Source: Microbulbifer aggregans
GTDB taxonomy: Bacteria; Pseudomonadota; Gammaproteobacteria; Pseudomonadales; Cellvibrionaceae
DNA length: 64,000 nucleotides
Reading direction: 5' to 3'
Assembly (NCBI RefSeq): GCF_020524005.1
Contig: NZ_JAIVKK010000004.1
Span: 372,001-436,000 of the forward strand
The notes beneath the pieces were generated by a model. The model searched no databases and had not been told where the DNA came from. It saw only the letters and a list, made by a program, of their open reading frames with translations. Numbering within the stretch: position 1 is the stretch's first letter; every line of letters starts with the position of its first letter. A program made the position numbers and the translations under genes. This document shows, piece by piece, positions 6,478 to 14,782 of the stretch.

Positions 6478-9379
6478 CGCTCCACTCCACAGTCGTTTCC
6501 GGTTTGCGATAGCGGGCCGGCAGCAGTGTTTCCAGTGACGAGAAGCTGCTCTTGATCCAATCGTCATAAATACCGTTGGCGGTGCGCTGGATATTGGCCT
6601 CGTGCAGTTCGATCGCCTTCTCTTCAAACGGATAAGCCTGCTCTTCCAGCAAAATTTCATACTGTTCCAGCTCCAGCGGATTCAGGCCGTTGGGACGCTG
6701 GGAATCCATCAGGTCCCGGCTCAGCTGGCGGTAGACTTCCGCCAGGCGGAAATTCGCCGCGGTGGTGAACTCGGCAATGCCGAAATCCAGTACCTTGCGG
6801 TAGTCGGCTACGGTCGCCTCCATCGCCTGCTTCTTGTTTTTGAGGCTTTGCTTCAGCGGCAGGGTCAGCGACAGTCGCTCGAAACGCGCATAACTCTGCG
6901 CCGCCAGCTCAGTCTGCGCTGAGGCCGCGAGGTAGCGGCCGCGGGGTTCGGAAACCTTGTTGCCAGCCAGGCTTTGCAGCCACAGGTTGCGCTCGCGCTG
7001 ATTGCCGGATTCCTCGTACAGGGAAACCAACTGCTGCTGCGCTTCCAGGTTTTGCAGCGCGGGCTGGCGCCAGGTGCGCACGTACTGGCGATACGCATCA
7101 ATGGCTTTGTGTGCCACACCGGCCTGCTGGAACTGTTCCGCTGCCAGGTACAGCGAGCTGCGGCGCACTTCCGGGTCGCTGTCGTTCGCTGCCAGGAGCA
7201 GCAGCTCGTCGGCGGCGGCACCGGGCATATCCATGCCCTGGTAAATGGCCACCGCCTTGGCAGTGAGCGACGGGGTCAGGCGATGGTTGGGGTAGAACTG
7301 GCGGAAGTCTGCAACCTCTGCACGTGCCACCGGCCAGCGCTCAAGTTTGATCAGCTGATTGATCGCATCGTACTGGGCTACAGCGGCAATTTCCGAACGG
7401 CCGCTGGTGCGAACGCGCAGCAGCAGCGCGATAGCCTCTTCTGTAGGCGTGATGTACTCGAGGCTGTCGCTGGTCAGGTGGACCTGCTGCAACAGGATTT
7501 CCGCCTGTTTATAGATCGAAGATTGCAGGCGGTCGCGAATGCCCAGGTATTCCGGTTCGCTGCTGGACATGCCTGCCAACAATTGCGCGTAGGCACTTTC
7601 GGCTACGGGGAAATTGTCGGTTTCGAAGTAGCTGTGCCCCAACAGCAACAGGATTCGGCGGCGCTGCTCGGCATTGGGGGGCGGCTGCCAGTTTGCGGCC
7701 TTTTCTGCGGCGGCAATGGTTTCCGTGTGGCGGAACTGTTCGAACAGGTTGTTTGCGGCATCCAGCTGTACCGCCAGGGCGCGGCTGTCCTGTGGCCAGG
7801 TTTCGGCAAACTTGAGGCTGGTTTCTGTTTTGCGATCCAGCCACAGGGTGGCCTGTTCCGGTTTCTTTTCCCGCTCGTGCATCTGCCCGGCCATCAGGAT
7901 GGCCGCATAGCCGGCTTCCGTTGCCTGTGCCAGCCCGGTGCGCTCCGCGTATTCCCAGGCCACTTTGCTATAGGCATCGTAGGCCTGGGCATACAGGCCG
8001 GCCTCGTTCAGACATTCCGCCATCAGGAACGTAAGCTGCGGGACTTTTTCGTCATCCGGGAAGGTTTGCAGGTATTCGCCATAGAGTGCCGAGGCCGCCA
8101 GGAATGCCGCTTGGGAATCCCGTTTGGCTTTTGCCACGGCGCTGGCCTTGCTATTGCGCTTGGTGGCTTCCCGGGCCAGTGCCTGCCCGCGTGCGTGATC
8201 GAAGCGCGCCAGTTCTTCCAGCCACGGCTTCAGCTGCCCTCTCAATTCCGCGCGCTGTGCATCATCGGCTTCTACCCAGTAGAGGCTGTTGATACCGTAG
8301 CGGGTGACGAAATCGCGCTTGGCTGGCAGTACTTCGCTGGGGAAATTGCCCTGCTGCAGTATTTCTACTGCGCGTACATGCATGGAGGGCGCGATACGGC
8401 TATCCGGGTTGCGTTCTACATAGGTGAGGAACGTCTGCGCACCATCGCGGTAGCGTTCGCTTTCCGCATACCAGTCGCCGAGCGCACCGTACAGCTGGTG
8501 CTGATAAGAACGCGGGCCGGGTTCAGGATTAAAGGTCTCGATTACCTCGGCACCACCCAGGTAATTGAAGCCCAGCGCCAGTACGCGCAGGGTGTCATCG
8601 GCCAGGCGACGCGGACCCTTTTCCAGTTCCTCAAGGGGAAGCCGGGTTTCGGTATTTTCTGCCAGCAGTTCGTCCAGCAGGGTCAGGAAGGACTCATTCG
8701 CATCGCGGTAGCGCGCATCCTTGAACTGGCTCCAGCCGAGCATGTAGCGCGCATTCTGCGCAAATGGTGTATCGCCCTGCGCGAGTACGGCGGCAAAGTC
8801 GCGCTCTGCTGCCCGGTATTGTTTGCGGCTGAATGCCGCTTCACCGCGACGGAACAGGGCTTCCGCGATAAATGGGGATTCCGGCGCAGTTTCGATAATG
8901 CTTTCCAGTGCAGTGAGTGCACCGCCGCTGTTGCCATCGATCGCGCGTGCCCGCGCCAGCCGATAGGACAGGTAATCATCATCGGCGGAAGTTTGCAGTA
9001 GTGCCTCATAGCGGCGCACCGCGTCCTGATAGGCAACCGCCATTTCAGGGTTGTCAGCCTGCTGTTGCTCCAGACGCTCCATTTCGAGGTCTGCCAGGCG
9101 CAACTGTATCTGCCGCCGGGTACGCGGATCGCTGTTTGCTGCCAGGGCTTTTTCGTAACTGGTGATCAGCGTGGGCAGCGCCACTACCGGAACGTCCACT
9201 TTGGGCTCCGGTGGCGGTAGTGCAGCCGCGGGCAGTTGTGCCAGCGTAGTGCCGGGATCGAACTGGCTGGCGCAGCCACTGAAGAGCGCACTGCAGCAGA
9301 TCGCTACTGCGAGCAGTTTCCTGCGGCGATTCAGTGCTCCACTCAACGGAGAAAAACCATAGGCTGGAACAGGCGTCAT
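6464..9379 (-). CDS. Large TPR-repeat lipoprotein (GltE-like scaffold)
   Basis: 971 aa. N-terminal lipoprotein signal with lipobox LFSGC (Cys36) after KLLAVAICCSALFSGC. The rest is almost wholly helical, with many degenerate TPR units (for example AEALFRRGEAAFSRKQYRAA, ARYMLGWSQFKDARYRDA, FLMAECLNEAGLYAQAYDAY, LLLLGHSYFETDNFPVAESA). ATG 9379 overlaps the upstream stop by 4 nt (ATGA), and GGGGGC lies about 9 nt upstream, so translation is coupled. Long TPR lipoproteins annotated as adventurous-gliding-type proteins accompany ExbB/ExbD/AgmX genes in other proteobacteria. Likely a periplasmic adaptor between the motor and outer-membrane components. Confidence 0.88.
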   Translation of the reverse strand: MTPVPAYGFSPLSGALNRRRKLLAVAICCSALFSGCASQFDPGTTLAQLPAAALPPPEPKVDVPVVALPTLITSYEKALAANSDPRTRRQIQLRLADLEMERLEQQQADNPEMAVAYQDAVRRYEALLQTSADDDYLSYRLARARAIDGNSGGALTALESIIETAPESPFIAEALFRRGEAAFSRKQYRAAERDFAAVLAQGDTPFAQNARYMLGWSQFKDARYRDANESFLTLLDELLAENTETRLPLEELEKGPRRLADDTLRVLALGFNYLGGAEVIETFNPEPGPRSYQHQLYGALGDWYAESERYRDGAQTFLTYVERNPDSRIAPSMHVRAVEILQQGNFPSEVLPAKRDFVTRYGINSLYWVEADDAQRAELRGQLKPWLEELARFDHARGQALAREATKRNSKASAVAKAKRDSQAAFLAASALYGEYLQTFPDDEKVPQLTFLMAECLNEAGLYAQAYDAYSKVAWEYAERTGLAQATEAGYAAILMAGQMHEREKKPEQATLWLDRKTETSLKFAETWPQDSRALAVQLDAANNLFEQFRHTETIAAAEKAANWQPPPNAEQRRRILLLLGHSYFETDNFPVAESAYAQLLAGMSSSEPEYLGIRDRLQSSIYKQAEILLQQVHLTSDSLEYITPTEEAIALLLRVRTSGRSEIAAVAQYDAINQLIKLERWPVARAEVADFRQFYPNHRLTPSLTAKAVAIYQGMDMPGAAADELLLLAANDSDPEVRRSSLYLAAEQFQQAGVAHKAIDAYRQYVRTWRQPALQNLEAQQQLVSLYEESGNQRERNLWLQSLAGNKVSEPRGRYLAASAQTELAAQSYARFERLSLTLPLKQSLKNKKQAMEATVADYRKVLDFGIAEFTTAANFRLAEVYRQLSRDLMDSQRPNGLNPLELEQYEILLEEQAYPFEEKAIELHEANIQRTANGIYDDWIKSSFSSLETLLPARYRKPETTVEWSDAAY

Positions 9380-11358
9380 GAGTCTGCCCCCGCTTGCACT
9401 GTATCGGCTGTTGGCACTGCATCGGCCGCGGGTTCCGCGAACTGGTCTTGCATGGCAGCGTCCTGAATGCGCGCGATGGCGAGGCGGGTGTGTGCCATAT
9501 ATTGCTGCACGCGCTGTTGCGCGGAATTCAGGGCAACCTGCAAATCCGTACGGATCGCGTCTTCAATCTGCGCACTGGCACGGTCGAGTTTGCGCTGTTG
9601 CTCCGCAAGGCGCAGTCCGGCATCCCCAATACTGCCCGCAAGCAGATTCAGTTGCGGCGCGTCGGCGGCGATGTGCGCGACACGTCGCTCGCGTCGCGCG
9701 GCTTCGGTGAGATTTGTTTCCAGCGTCGCAATGGCTTTGTGCGTTTTCCACAGATTGTCGTGGTACTGCTCCGAGGCCTGCCATTGCAGCAGGCCCCGCG
9801 CGCGGGCCAGAGTCTGCTGCTGATAGTTGCTGGTCTTGCCGGCACCGGCCAGGCGCTGGTAGCGGGTTTCGGCGCGACGCAGCATCTCCAGGAATTCAGC
9901 GGTTTCACCGCCGCCGGTGGCGAGCATGGCGAGGCCGTCCCGGTTGCTTTCTATCCGGGTTGCTGCAGCCTTGAGTTTTGCCAGTTGCTGCTCGGCGATC
10001 TGTACCTGCTGATCGTACTGTGCGCTGCCGTGTTGCAGCAGAATCGCATTGCGGCGCTGCTCGCGCTCTTCTATCAGACTGTGGAATTCCGGCAAACGCT
10101 GTTGCCAGCGTGTCAGAACTCGCTCCAGTTGTTGCAGGTCGCGCAATTCCGATAGCTGTAATTGCAGCCGGTCGCTCTGCATCATCTGCAACAGGTAGCG
10201 CTGGTTGTCGCGGATCAGCGCCGGTGTCTCGGCATCTTCCAGCCAGCCGTAACGCTGCAGGTCAGGTTTGTTTCCGTCTGTTTCTTCAATGAGCGGGAAG
10301 CGCAGGGAAGCGCTGGCGTTGTGCAGTGCCTGCAGGTCAGCCAGTGCCTGCTGGTATTGTGCCTCGGCAAGCTGGTAGGACTGCAACGCCAGTTGCGGTC
10401 GCTGCAACTGTTCGTAGCTGTACGGCAGCGCCAGCAGCGCTTCCTGCACCTGGGGTGAGAGTGGGTTCTGCCGGATCAGGTAACTCAGGGCATCAACGGC
10501 GTGCTGGTGGGTGCCGCTGTTGACTGCTGCCCAGCCGAGGCCGAGCAGGGCATCGTCGGACCAGGGCGTATCCAGACGCACACTGCGGAACTCGTCGGCG
10601 GCAGCGGCAAAGTCGTTATTCAATGCCAGTGCATAACCGGCGCCGATGCGTGCCTTGTCGCGCAGGATACGCAGCTCTTCGCCGGCCTCCGGATCGCGCT
10701 CCACCAACGCCGCTGCGCGGCGGTATTCCTGCGCGGCTGTGGATAACTGCTGCTGCCTCGCCAGGGCGGCACCGAGATTGATATGGCCCAGTACCCGCTC
10801 GGCAACCGGCAGGTCCGCCATCGCCAACAGCTGTTGCGCCTGCTCGAGGTCGCCATTGCGAATCGACAGGTTCAGGGTAAGGGTGGACTGGCGCAGCGCG
10901 CCGGATTTTTCCAGCTGGTTGGCCGCGGTGTCCCAGTTGCCGTGACGGTAATTCAGCTCGGCCAGTTTCAGCCAGGCAATTTCACGGAAGTGGCTGAGAC
11001 GTTGCTGGTCTTCGCCGCTGCCGGCACGCTGCAGTTGTTTTTCAAACAGCGTTGCGGCCTGTTTTTCCAGGCCGAACGCGAGGCTGATCCCGCCGCGGAT
11101 CAGGTCGGCGTTATCGGCGTGGTGCGCTATGCCGCCGCGCAGGTCTGAGACCATCAGGGTGCTGAGCGCGTCGAAGGTATTGCCCTGGAAATAGTGGTAC
11201 AGCGCGCTGCCATAGCGCATGTCCTGGGCCTGCTGATATTTGTGCTTGGCAGGCGGTGTCGGCTCATCGACCTGCGCCTGTGCCGGTGCAAATGCGATCA
11301 GCGCGGCGGCCATGGCAAGTGCCAGCGGTGATTGTTTCAGGGGCGTGGAGAGCTGCAT
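9376..11358 (-). CDS. Exported TPR/coiled-coil protein
   Basis: 660 aa. I prefer ATG 11358 because it gives a standard signal peptide (KQSPLALAMAAALIAFAPAQAQ); the frame is open up to 11391, which would overlap the upstream gene. TPR-like repeats occupy roughly residues 40-330 (GSALYHYFQGNTFDA, ARIGAGYALALNNDFAAAAD, LGLGWAAVNSGTHQHAVDAL). The C-terminal half is rich in Gln, Arg, Glu and Leu and looks like coiled coil. The stop overlaps the next gene (ATGA). Probably a soluble periplasmic partner of the TPR lipoproteins, comparable in position and type to GltD-like proteins. Confidence 0.85.
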   Translation of the reverse strand: MQLSTPLKQSPLALAMAAALIAFAPAQAQVDEPTPPAKHKYQQAQDMRYGSALYHYFQGNTFDALSTLMVSDLRGGIAHHADNADLIRGGISLAFGLEKQAATLFEKQLQRAGSGEDQQRLSHFREIAWLKLAELNYRHGNWDTAANQLEKSGALRQSTLTLNLSIRNGDLEQAQQLLAMADLPVAERVLGHINLGAALARQQQLSTAAQEYRRAAALVERDPEAGEELRILRDKARIGAGYALALNNDFAAAADEFRSVRLDTPWSDDALLGLGWAAVNSGTHQHAVDALSYLIRQNPLSPQVQEALLALPYSYEQLQRPQLALQSYQLAEAQYQQALADLQALHNASASLRFPLIEETDGNKPDLQRYGWLEDAETPALIRDNQRYLLQMMQSDRLQLQLSELRDLQQLERVLTRWQQRLPEFHSLIEEREQRRNAILLQHGSAQYDQQVQIAEQQLAKLKAAATRIESNRDGLAMLATGGGETAEFLEMLRRAETRYQRLAGAGKTSNYQQQTLARARGLLQWQASEQYHDNLWKTHKAIATLETNLTEAARRERRVAHIAADAPQLNLLAGSIGDAGLRLAEQQRKLDRASAQIEDAIRTDLQVALNSAQQRVQQYMAHTRLAIARIQDAAMQDQFAEPAADAVPTADTVQAGADS

Positions 11359-11371
11359 GTTGACGGTGAAC

Positions 11372-11893
11372 TCAGGGCGCAGGCCATTCAATCACTTCGA
11401 ACTCCGGCTGCTGCTTGCTGCCGGAATCGGTGATACGCAGTTCGACAACGGCGGGCTCGTCGGTCTTCTTGAGATCCAGTGTGGCTGCGCGCTTGAACTC
11501 GCGCTGCTCGGGGCCAATACCGGTGAAGTAGGCGGTAATGGTGTGCTCGCCGGATTTCAGGTTGCCTTTGAACAGCGGCTGGATGCCGCCGCGAATCAGC
11601 GCCTGGTTCTGGTGGTCGGTGTAGAGATGGGTTTCTACCAGTTTGTTGTCGATATGCAGCTTGACGGTGTCGAGGTCAAAGAAGTGCCCCACATCCATGG
11701 AAACATAAACCGCAACCTGGCTTTGCGCCGGGAACAGCAGGTCTTCCTCCAGTACCAGCAGATCCCGGTTCAGCTTCAGCACTTCCTGTTTCAGGTCTTC
11801 CAGGTCGCCACCGGGAAAGTCGCCGCTTTGTGAAACAGCCGGGCCGGCCACGGTAAGGGCCAGTAGCGCGAACAGGGAGCGAAAACGGTACAT
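11372..11893 (-). CDS. Exported protein of the TPR/ExbB cluster, unknown function
   Basis: 173 aa. Start at ATG 11893 (AGG about 9 nt upstream), giving signal peptide YRFRSLFALLALTVAGPAVSQ. The mature part has a short coiled-coil stretch (DLEDLKQEVLKLNRDLLVLE) followed by a beta-rich domain (VAVYVSMDVGHFFDLDTVKL, GEHTITAYFTGIGPEQREF) that looks like an Ig/PEGA-type fold. The gene is 13 bp upstream of the TPR gene. I do not recognise a named family. A periplasmic structural role in the same complex is inferred from context only. Confidence 0.75.
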   Translation of the reverse strand: MYRFRSLFALLALTVAGPAVSQSGDFPGGDLEDLKQEVLKLNRDLLVLEEDLLFPAQSQVAVYVSMDVGHFFDLDTVKLHIDNKLVETHLYTDHQNQALIRGGIQPLFKGNLKSGEHTITAYFTGIGPEQREFKRAATLDLKKTDEPAVVELRITDSGSKQQPEFEVIEWPAP

Positions 11894-11981
11894 GGTAGTG
11901 CCTGAATTTTTATGCATGGTTGTTTTGGTTGTCATCGGATTATCTCAGGGTACCTCGTTTCCGGTGTGATCCAGTTGGCAA

Positions 11982-12989
11982 TTACTGTTGCAGTCCGCTA
12001 CTGAAAAACATCCGGTGGCCGGCATCAATGACGATGGCCTCGAACCCGGGCAGCTCCTCGATCAGTGCCAGGCCTTTTTGTTTGCCCAGCACAAATACGC
12101 TGGTCGACAGCGGATCGGTATCGAATCCCCTCGGACCAATGATGCTGACGCTGATCAATTTGTTGCGATCGGTTTTATCGCCGCGGTCGTCGGATTCCGT
12201 GGGCTTACCGGTGGCCGGATTGAAAATGTGATGTACCCGGTGCTGGTCGTCGTCGATAAAAAAGCGCTCGTAGTCGCCGGAGGTCGAGATGGCGGTATTT
12301 TCGAGTGGGATGACCGCGGCATTTTTACCCTTGTCGCGCGGGTGGCGAATACCTACCAGCCAGGGCTTGCCGCGCTTGTCACCGAGCAAGCGCGCATCGC
12401 CACCGGCGCTGACGTTGGCATTCTCCACGCCGTAGTGTTGCAGTATCGCGACAGCGCGATCCACGGCATAGCCCTTGGCAATCCCGCCGAGGTCGATCTT
12501 GGTGCGCGGATCGTCAAATGCGAGCGTGCGACTGCTTCGGTTGAGCTTGAGGTGGCGGTAGTTGACCGCAGGCAGCAGCTTTTCCGTGGTTTCCACATCC
12601 GCCTGTTGCCCCTCACGGAAATCGTACAGGCTGCCCAGGGTGGCGAAGGTGATATCAAATGCCCCCGCGGTCTTGTCGCTGTACCACAATGACTTCTCAA
12701 TAATCTCTGCCAGTTCCGCCGAGATGGACAGGGCTTTTCCATTCGCGCCGTCACGGTTTACCCGGGAGAGTTCACTGTCGGGTTTGTAGGGCGAGAGTGC
12801 GCGGTCAATACGGCGAAACTCTTCCATCACCGCCTGATTAATTTCCTGCGCGGTTTTTTCGTCCTCGTGCCAGAACTGCAGGTGCACTTCCGTGCCCATG
12901 ATGGCCTGTTTGTCGTAGTGCCAGTCGGCCGCGGCCTGACCTGCAATAAGCAGGCCGGCAAACAGGGTGAAAAAACGCGTGAGGTACAT
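11982..12989 (-). CDS. apbE: FAD:protein FMN transferase (ApbE family)
   Basis: 335 aa, exported (YLTRFFTLFAGLLIAGQAAA). ApbE hallmarks: MGTEVHLQFW near the start of the mature protein, then IDLGGIAKGYAVDRA, NVSAGGDARLLG, TSGDYERFF and HHIFNPATGKP. ApbE uses FAD and Mg2+ to attach FMN covalently to a Ser or Thr in a D-x-x-[ST]-G-A-[ST] motif of extracytosolic proteins. A match to that motif occurs in the DUF3570 protein at 23883-23903, at the far end of the plus arm. The gene follows the Tat-exported protein by about 30 bp. The frame could also begin at GTG 13001; neither start has a strong ribosome site. Confidence 0.93.
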   Translation of the reverse strand: MYLTRFFTLFAGLLIAGQAAADWHYDKQAIMGTEVHLQFWHEDEKTAQEINQAVMEEFRRIDRALSPYKPDSELSRVNRDGANGKALSISAELAEIIEKSLWYSDKTAGAFDITFATLGSLYDFREGQQADVETTEKLLPAVNYRHLKLNRSSRTLAFDDPRTKIDLGGIAKGYAVDRAVAILQHYGVENANVSAGGDARLLGDKRGKPWLVGIRHPRDKGKNAAVIPLENTAISTSGDYERFFIDDDQHRVHHIFNPATGKPTESDDRGDKTDRNKLISVSIIGPRGFDTDPLSTSVFVLGKQKGLALIEELPGFEAIVIDAGHRMFFSSGLQQ

Positions 12990-13018
12990 CGGTAAAAACA
13001 CTATTTATCGGGTTGGCT

Positions 13019-14578
13019 TTAACGAATCGGCGCGAAGGCGGTAAGGCTGTCCATCAGGGTGGCATTGCCCAGGCCGTGATTGGGGAACAGGCTGGCAAAA
13101 TTATTCTGCTCACCGTGTAGCGCCATATAGTTCAGCACCACGGTCTGCACCAGCTGGTTGACGTTGTTGGCGGCGGGGCTGCCCGCAGTCTCCACATCAC
13201 CGGAGGCACGCATGTAGCCCAGCTGCTGGTGGCGTGCCTGCTGATCGGCAGTGCCGCCGAGCAGTTGCGGGCGGCCCACCGGGTTGTACACCAGGAAGAA
13301 AGAAGCTGCGGTCTGCTGATTGTCGCCAGTCCATACGCCTTTGCCGCGTCCTTCCGCGGAGTCATCGATCATGCCGTTACTGAATACGGAGCCATCGCTG
13401 AACACATAGATCATCAGTGGCTGGCCTACCCGTGCGGCGTATTCCAGGCAGGCGCCAATGCAGCGACCGGCGCGCAGGTCGCGAATCTCGCCGGTGGCGC
13501 GGTCGCCGGTGTGGTAGTCGTAACCACCCATAGTGATGGTGCCGGCACCGGCGTAGCCGTTGATGACCAGCTTCATGGTCGCGGCAGCTTTCTGGAATTC
13601 ACGATCGTTGAGGAATTCATTGGAACTGAAAATACCCGCGGGGCCGACAATGTCGGGATCCAGCACCGGGTCCAGTGTGCTGGGATCGCCAAAGCGGTTG
13701 GCGAGGTCGGCACTTTTCATATAGCCGCATTTCACCAGATCCCGGATCACCGCGTCGTTGGTGACCTTGCCTACTTTGGCACTGGAAATACGGAACATGG
13801 ATTCCATGACGGCGACGGTATCGCTCTGATCCAGCAGGCCGACCAGGTCGCCCACGTCGACCAGTCCGGTCACGTCACTGGGGCGGTCGATCTTGGTGGG
13901 GCGCACTTCCGGATTAATCAGGTCCGCCGGCGCCATGGAGTTGCCGCCGGATTCGCTGGTCTGTGAGCCGATCAGCGCCAGTAGCGAGCCGTTGGCACCG
14001 GCGCGGTTGATACCGTACATGGGGTTGTGCGGGTTGTTGCCGGTGTCGTTTTCCGAGCGCGCTGGGATCACCGCGCCGTTGATCGCAGCGGCGGTACCCG
14101 GTGCAACTTTTTCCAGAATGCCGCGCAGCATGCCACTGTCGGAGTGGAAGGCGAGGCCGAGATCGGTGTTGTAAAAACTGTTGCCGGCGGCATCGGTCAC
14201 CGAGGGTGACATGTCGCCGGGCAGGCCCTGCTTACTGTAACCGGCAGTGCTGAGGAAATCGAGCTGCCCACCCTGCTTGCCGACGAGCACATTGGATCCG
14301 GCAATGTTGGCCCCGCCGGCGAGGTCGAAACAGATAAATGGAATCTTGCCGGCCCCGGTGGCACTCACACCGCAGATAGTGCGCATGGCCTCGAGGTCAT
14401 CGGAGAGCGCTGTCTGCGCGGCCAGCGGATTGGAAAACAGGCTGCACACCGAGCCGCCCAGTACCGTCGCCATACCCGCGCGAAAACCCTGGCCGATAAA
14501 ATCCCGCCGGCTCACCGGCCGGTGGTGATCCGGGTGGCGCAATGGCTGGTCCAGTTCGAAATGTTTTTTCTTGCTCAT
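13019..14578 (-). CDS. Tat-exported DUF1501-like protein
   Basis: 519 aa. Residues 23-28 (SRRDFI) form a twin-arginine motif followed by a weakly hydrophobic stretch and LAAQTA, so the protein is exported folded. The core resembles DUF1501/sulfatase-like proteins that accompany cytochrome-like lipoproteins, with GKIPFICFDLAGGANIAG, MGGYDYHTGDRATGEIRDLR and LMIYVFSDGSVFSNG. His and Asp residues in that middle segment would suit a metal site, but I cannot assign a reaction. It lies between the LamG/CxxCH gene (separated by repeat copy B) and apbE. Confident as a gene, weak on function. Confidence 0.75.
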   Translation of the reverse strand: MSKKKHFELDQPLRHPDHHRPVSRRDFIGQGFRAGMATVLGGSVCSLFSNPLAAQTALSDDLEAMRTICGVSATGAGKIPFICFDLAGGANIAGSNVLVGKQGGQLDFLSTAGYSKQGLPGDMSPSVTDAAGNSFYNTDLGLAFHSDSGMLRGILEKVAPGTAAAINGAVIPARSENDTGNNPHNPMYGINRAGANGSLLALIGSQTSESGGNSMAPADLINPEVRPTKIDRPSDVTGLVDVGDLVGLLDQSDTVAVMESMFRISSAKVGKVTNDAVIRDLVKCGYMKSADLANRFGDPSTLDPVLDPDIVGPAGIFSSNEFLNDREFQKAAATMKLVINGYAGAGTITMGGYDYHTGDRATGEIRDLRAGRCIGACLEYAARVGQPLMIYVFSDGSVFSNGMIDDSAEGRGKGVWTGDNQQTAASFFLVYNPVGRPQLLGGTADQQARHQQLGYMRASGDVETAGSPAANNVNQLVQTVVLNYMALHGEQNNFASLFPNHGLGNATLMDSLTAFAPIR

Positions 14579-14628
14579 GGTTCTGTTCCGGGCGCCCGGG
14601 TTTTGTCGGTGTTCTTAATTGATTTCGG

Positions 14629-14748
14629 TGGCGGGCCTACTATCGGTGGCTATTCGCAAGACACGCCGTGAACCCATCCGTGGGGGCTCTTCGAAAACGT
14701 CCCTGTTTTCGAAGGTCTTGCGAATAGCCACCGATAGCAGGCCCTTCG
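14629..14748 (-). repeat. Palindromic variable-stem element, copy B (120 bp)
   Basis: Inverted orientation. Ends TGGCGG (14629-14634) and CCTTCG (14743-14748). Outer arms 14633-14662 and 14715-14744 pair over 30 bp with one mismatch. Core 14663-14688 (26 nt) differs from copies A and C at two positions. Inner arms 14689-14698 and 14705-14714 pair perfectly around loop GTCCCT (14699-14704). It fills the gap between the DUF1501-like gene and the LamG gene, so a transcript crossing it would carry a very stable double hairpin. Possible attenuation between the two is inference. Confidence 0.9.
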
Positions 14749-14782
14749 CTTTGTACTTCCCAGCAGGCTACGCTCACTGCAA

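Noticed and set aside
6974..9001. Long plus-strand frame (675 codons) opposite the large TPR lipoprotein
   Set aside because: Antisense shadow; low-complexity and Arg/Gln/Phe-rich with no family features, whereas the minus frame is a coherent TPR protein.
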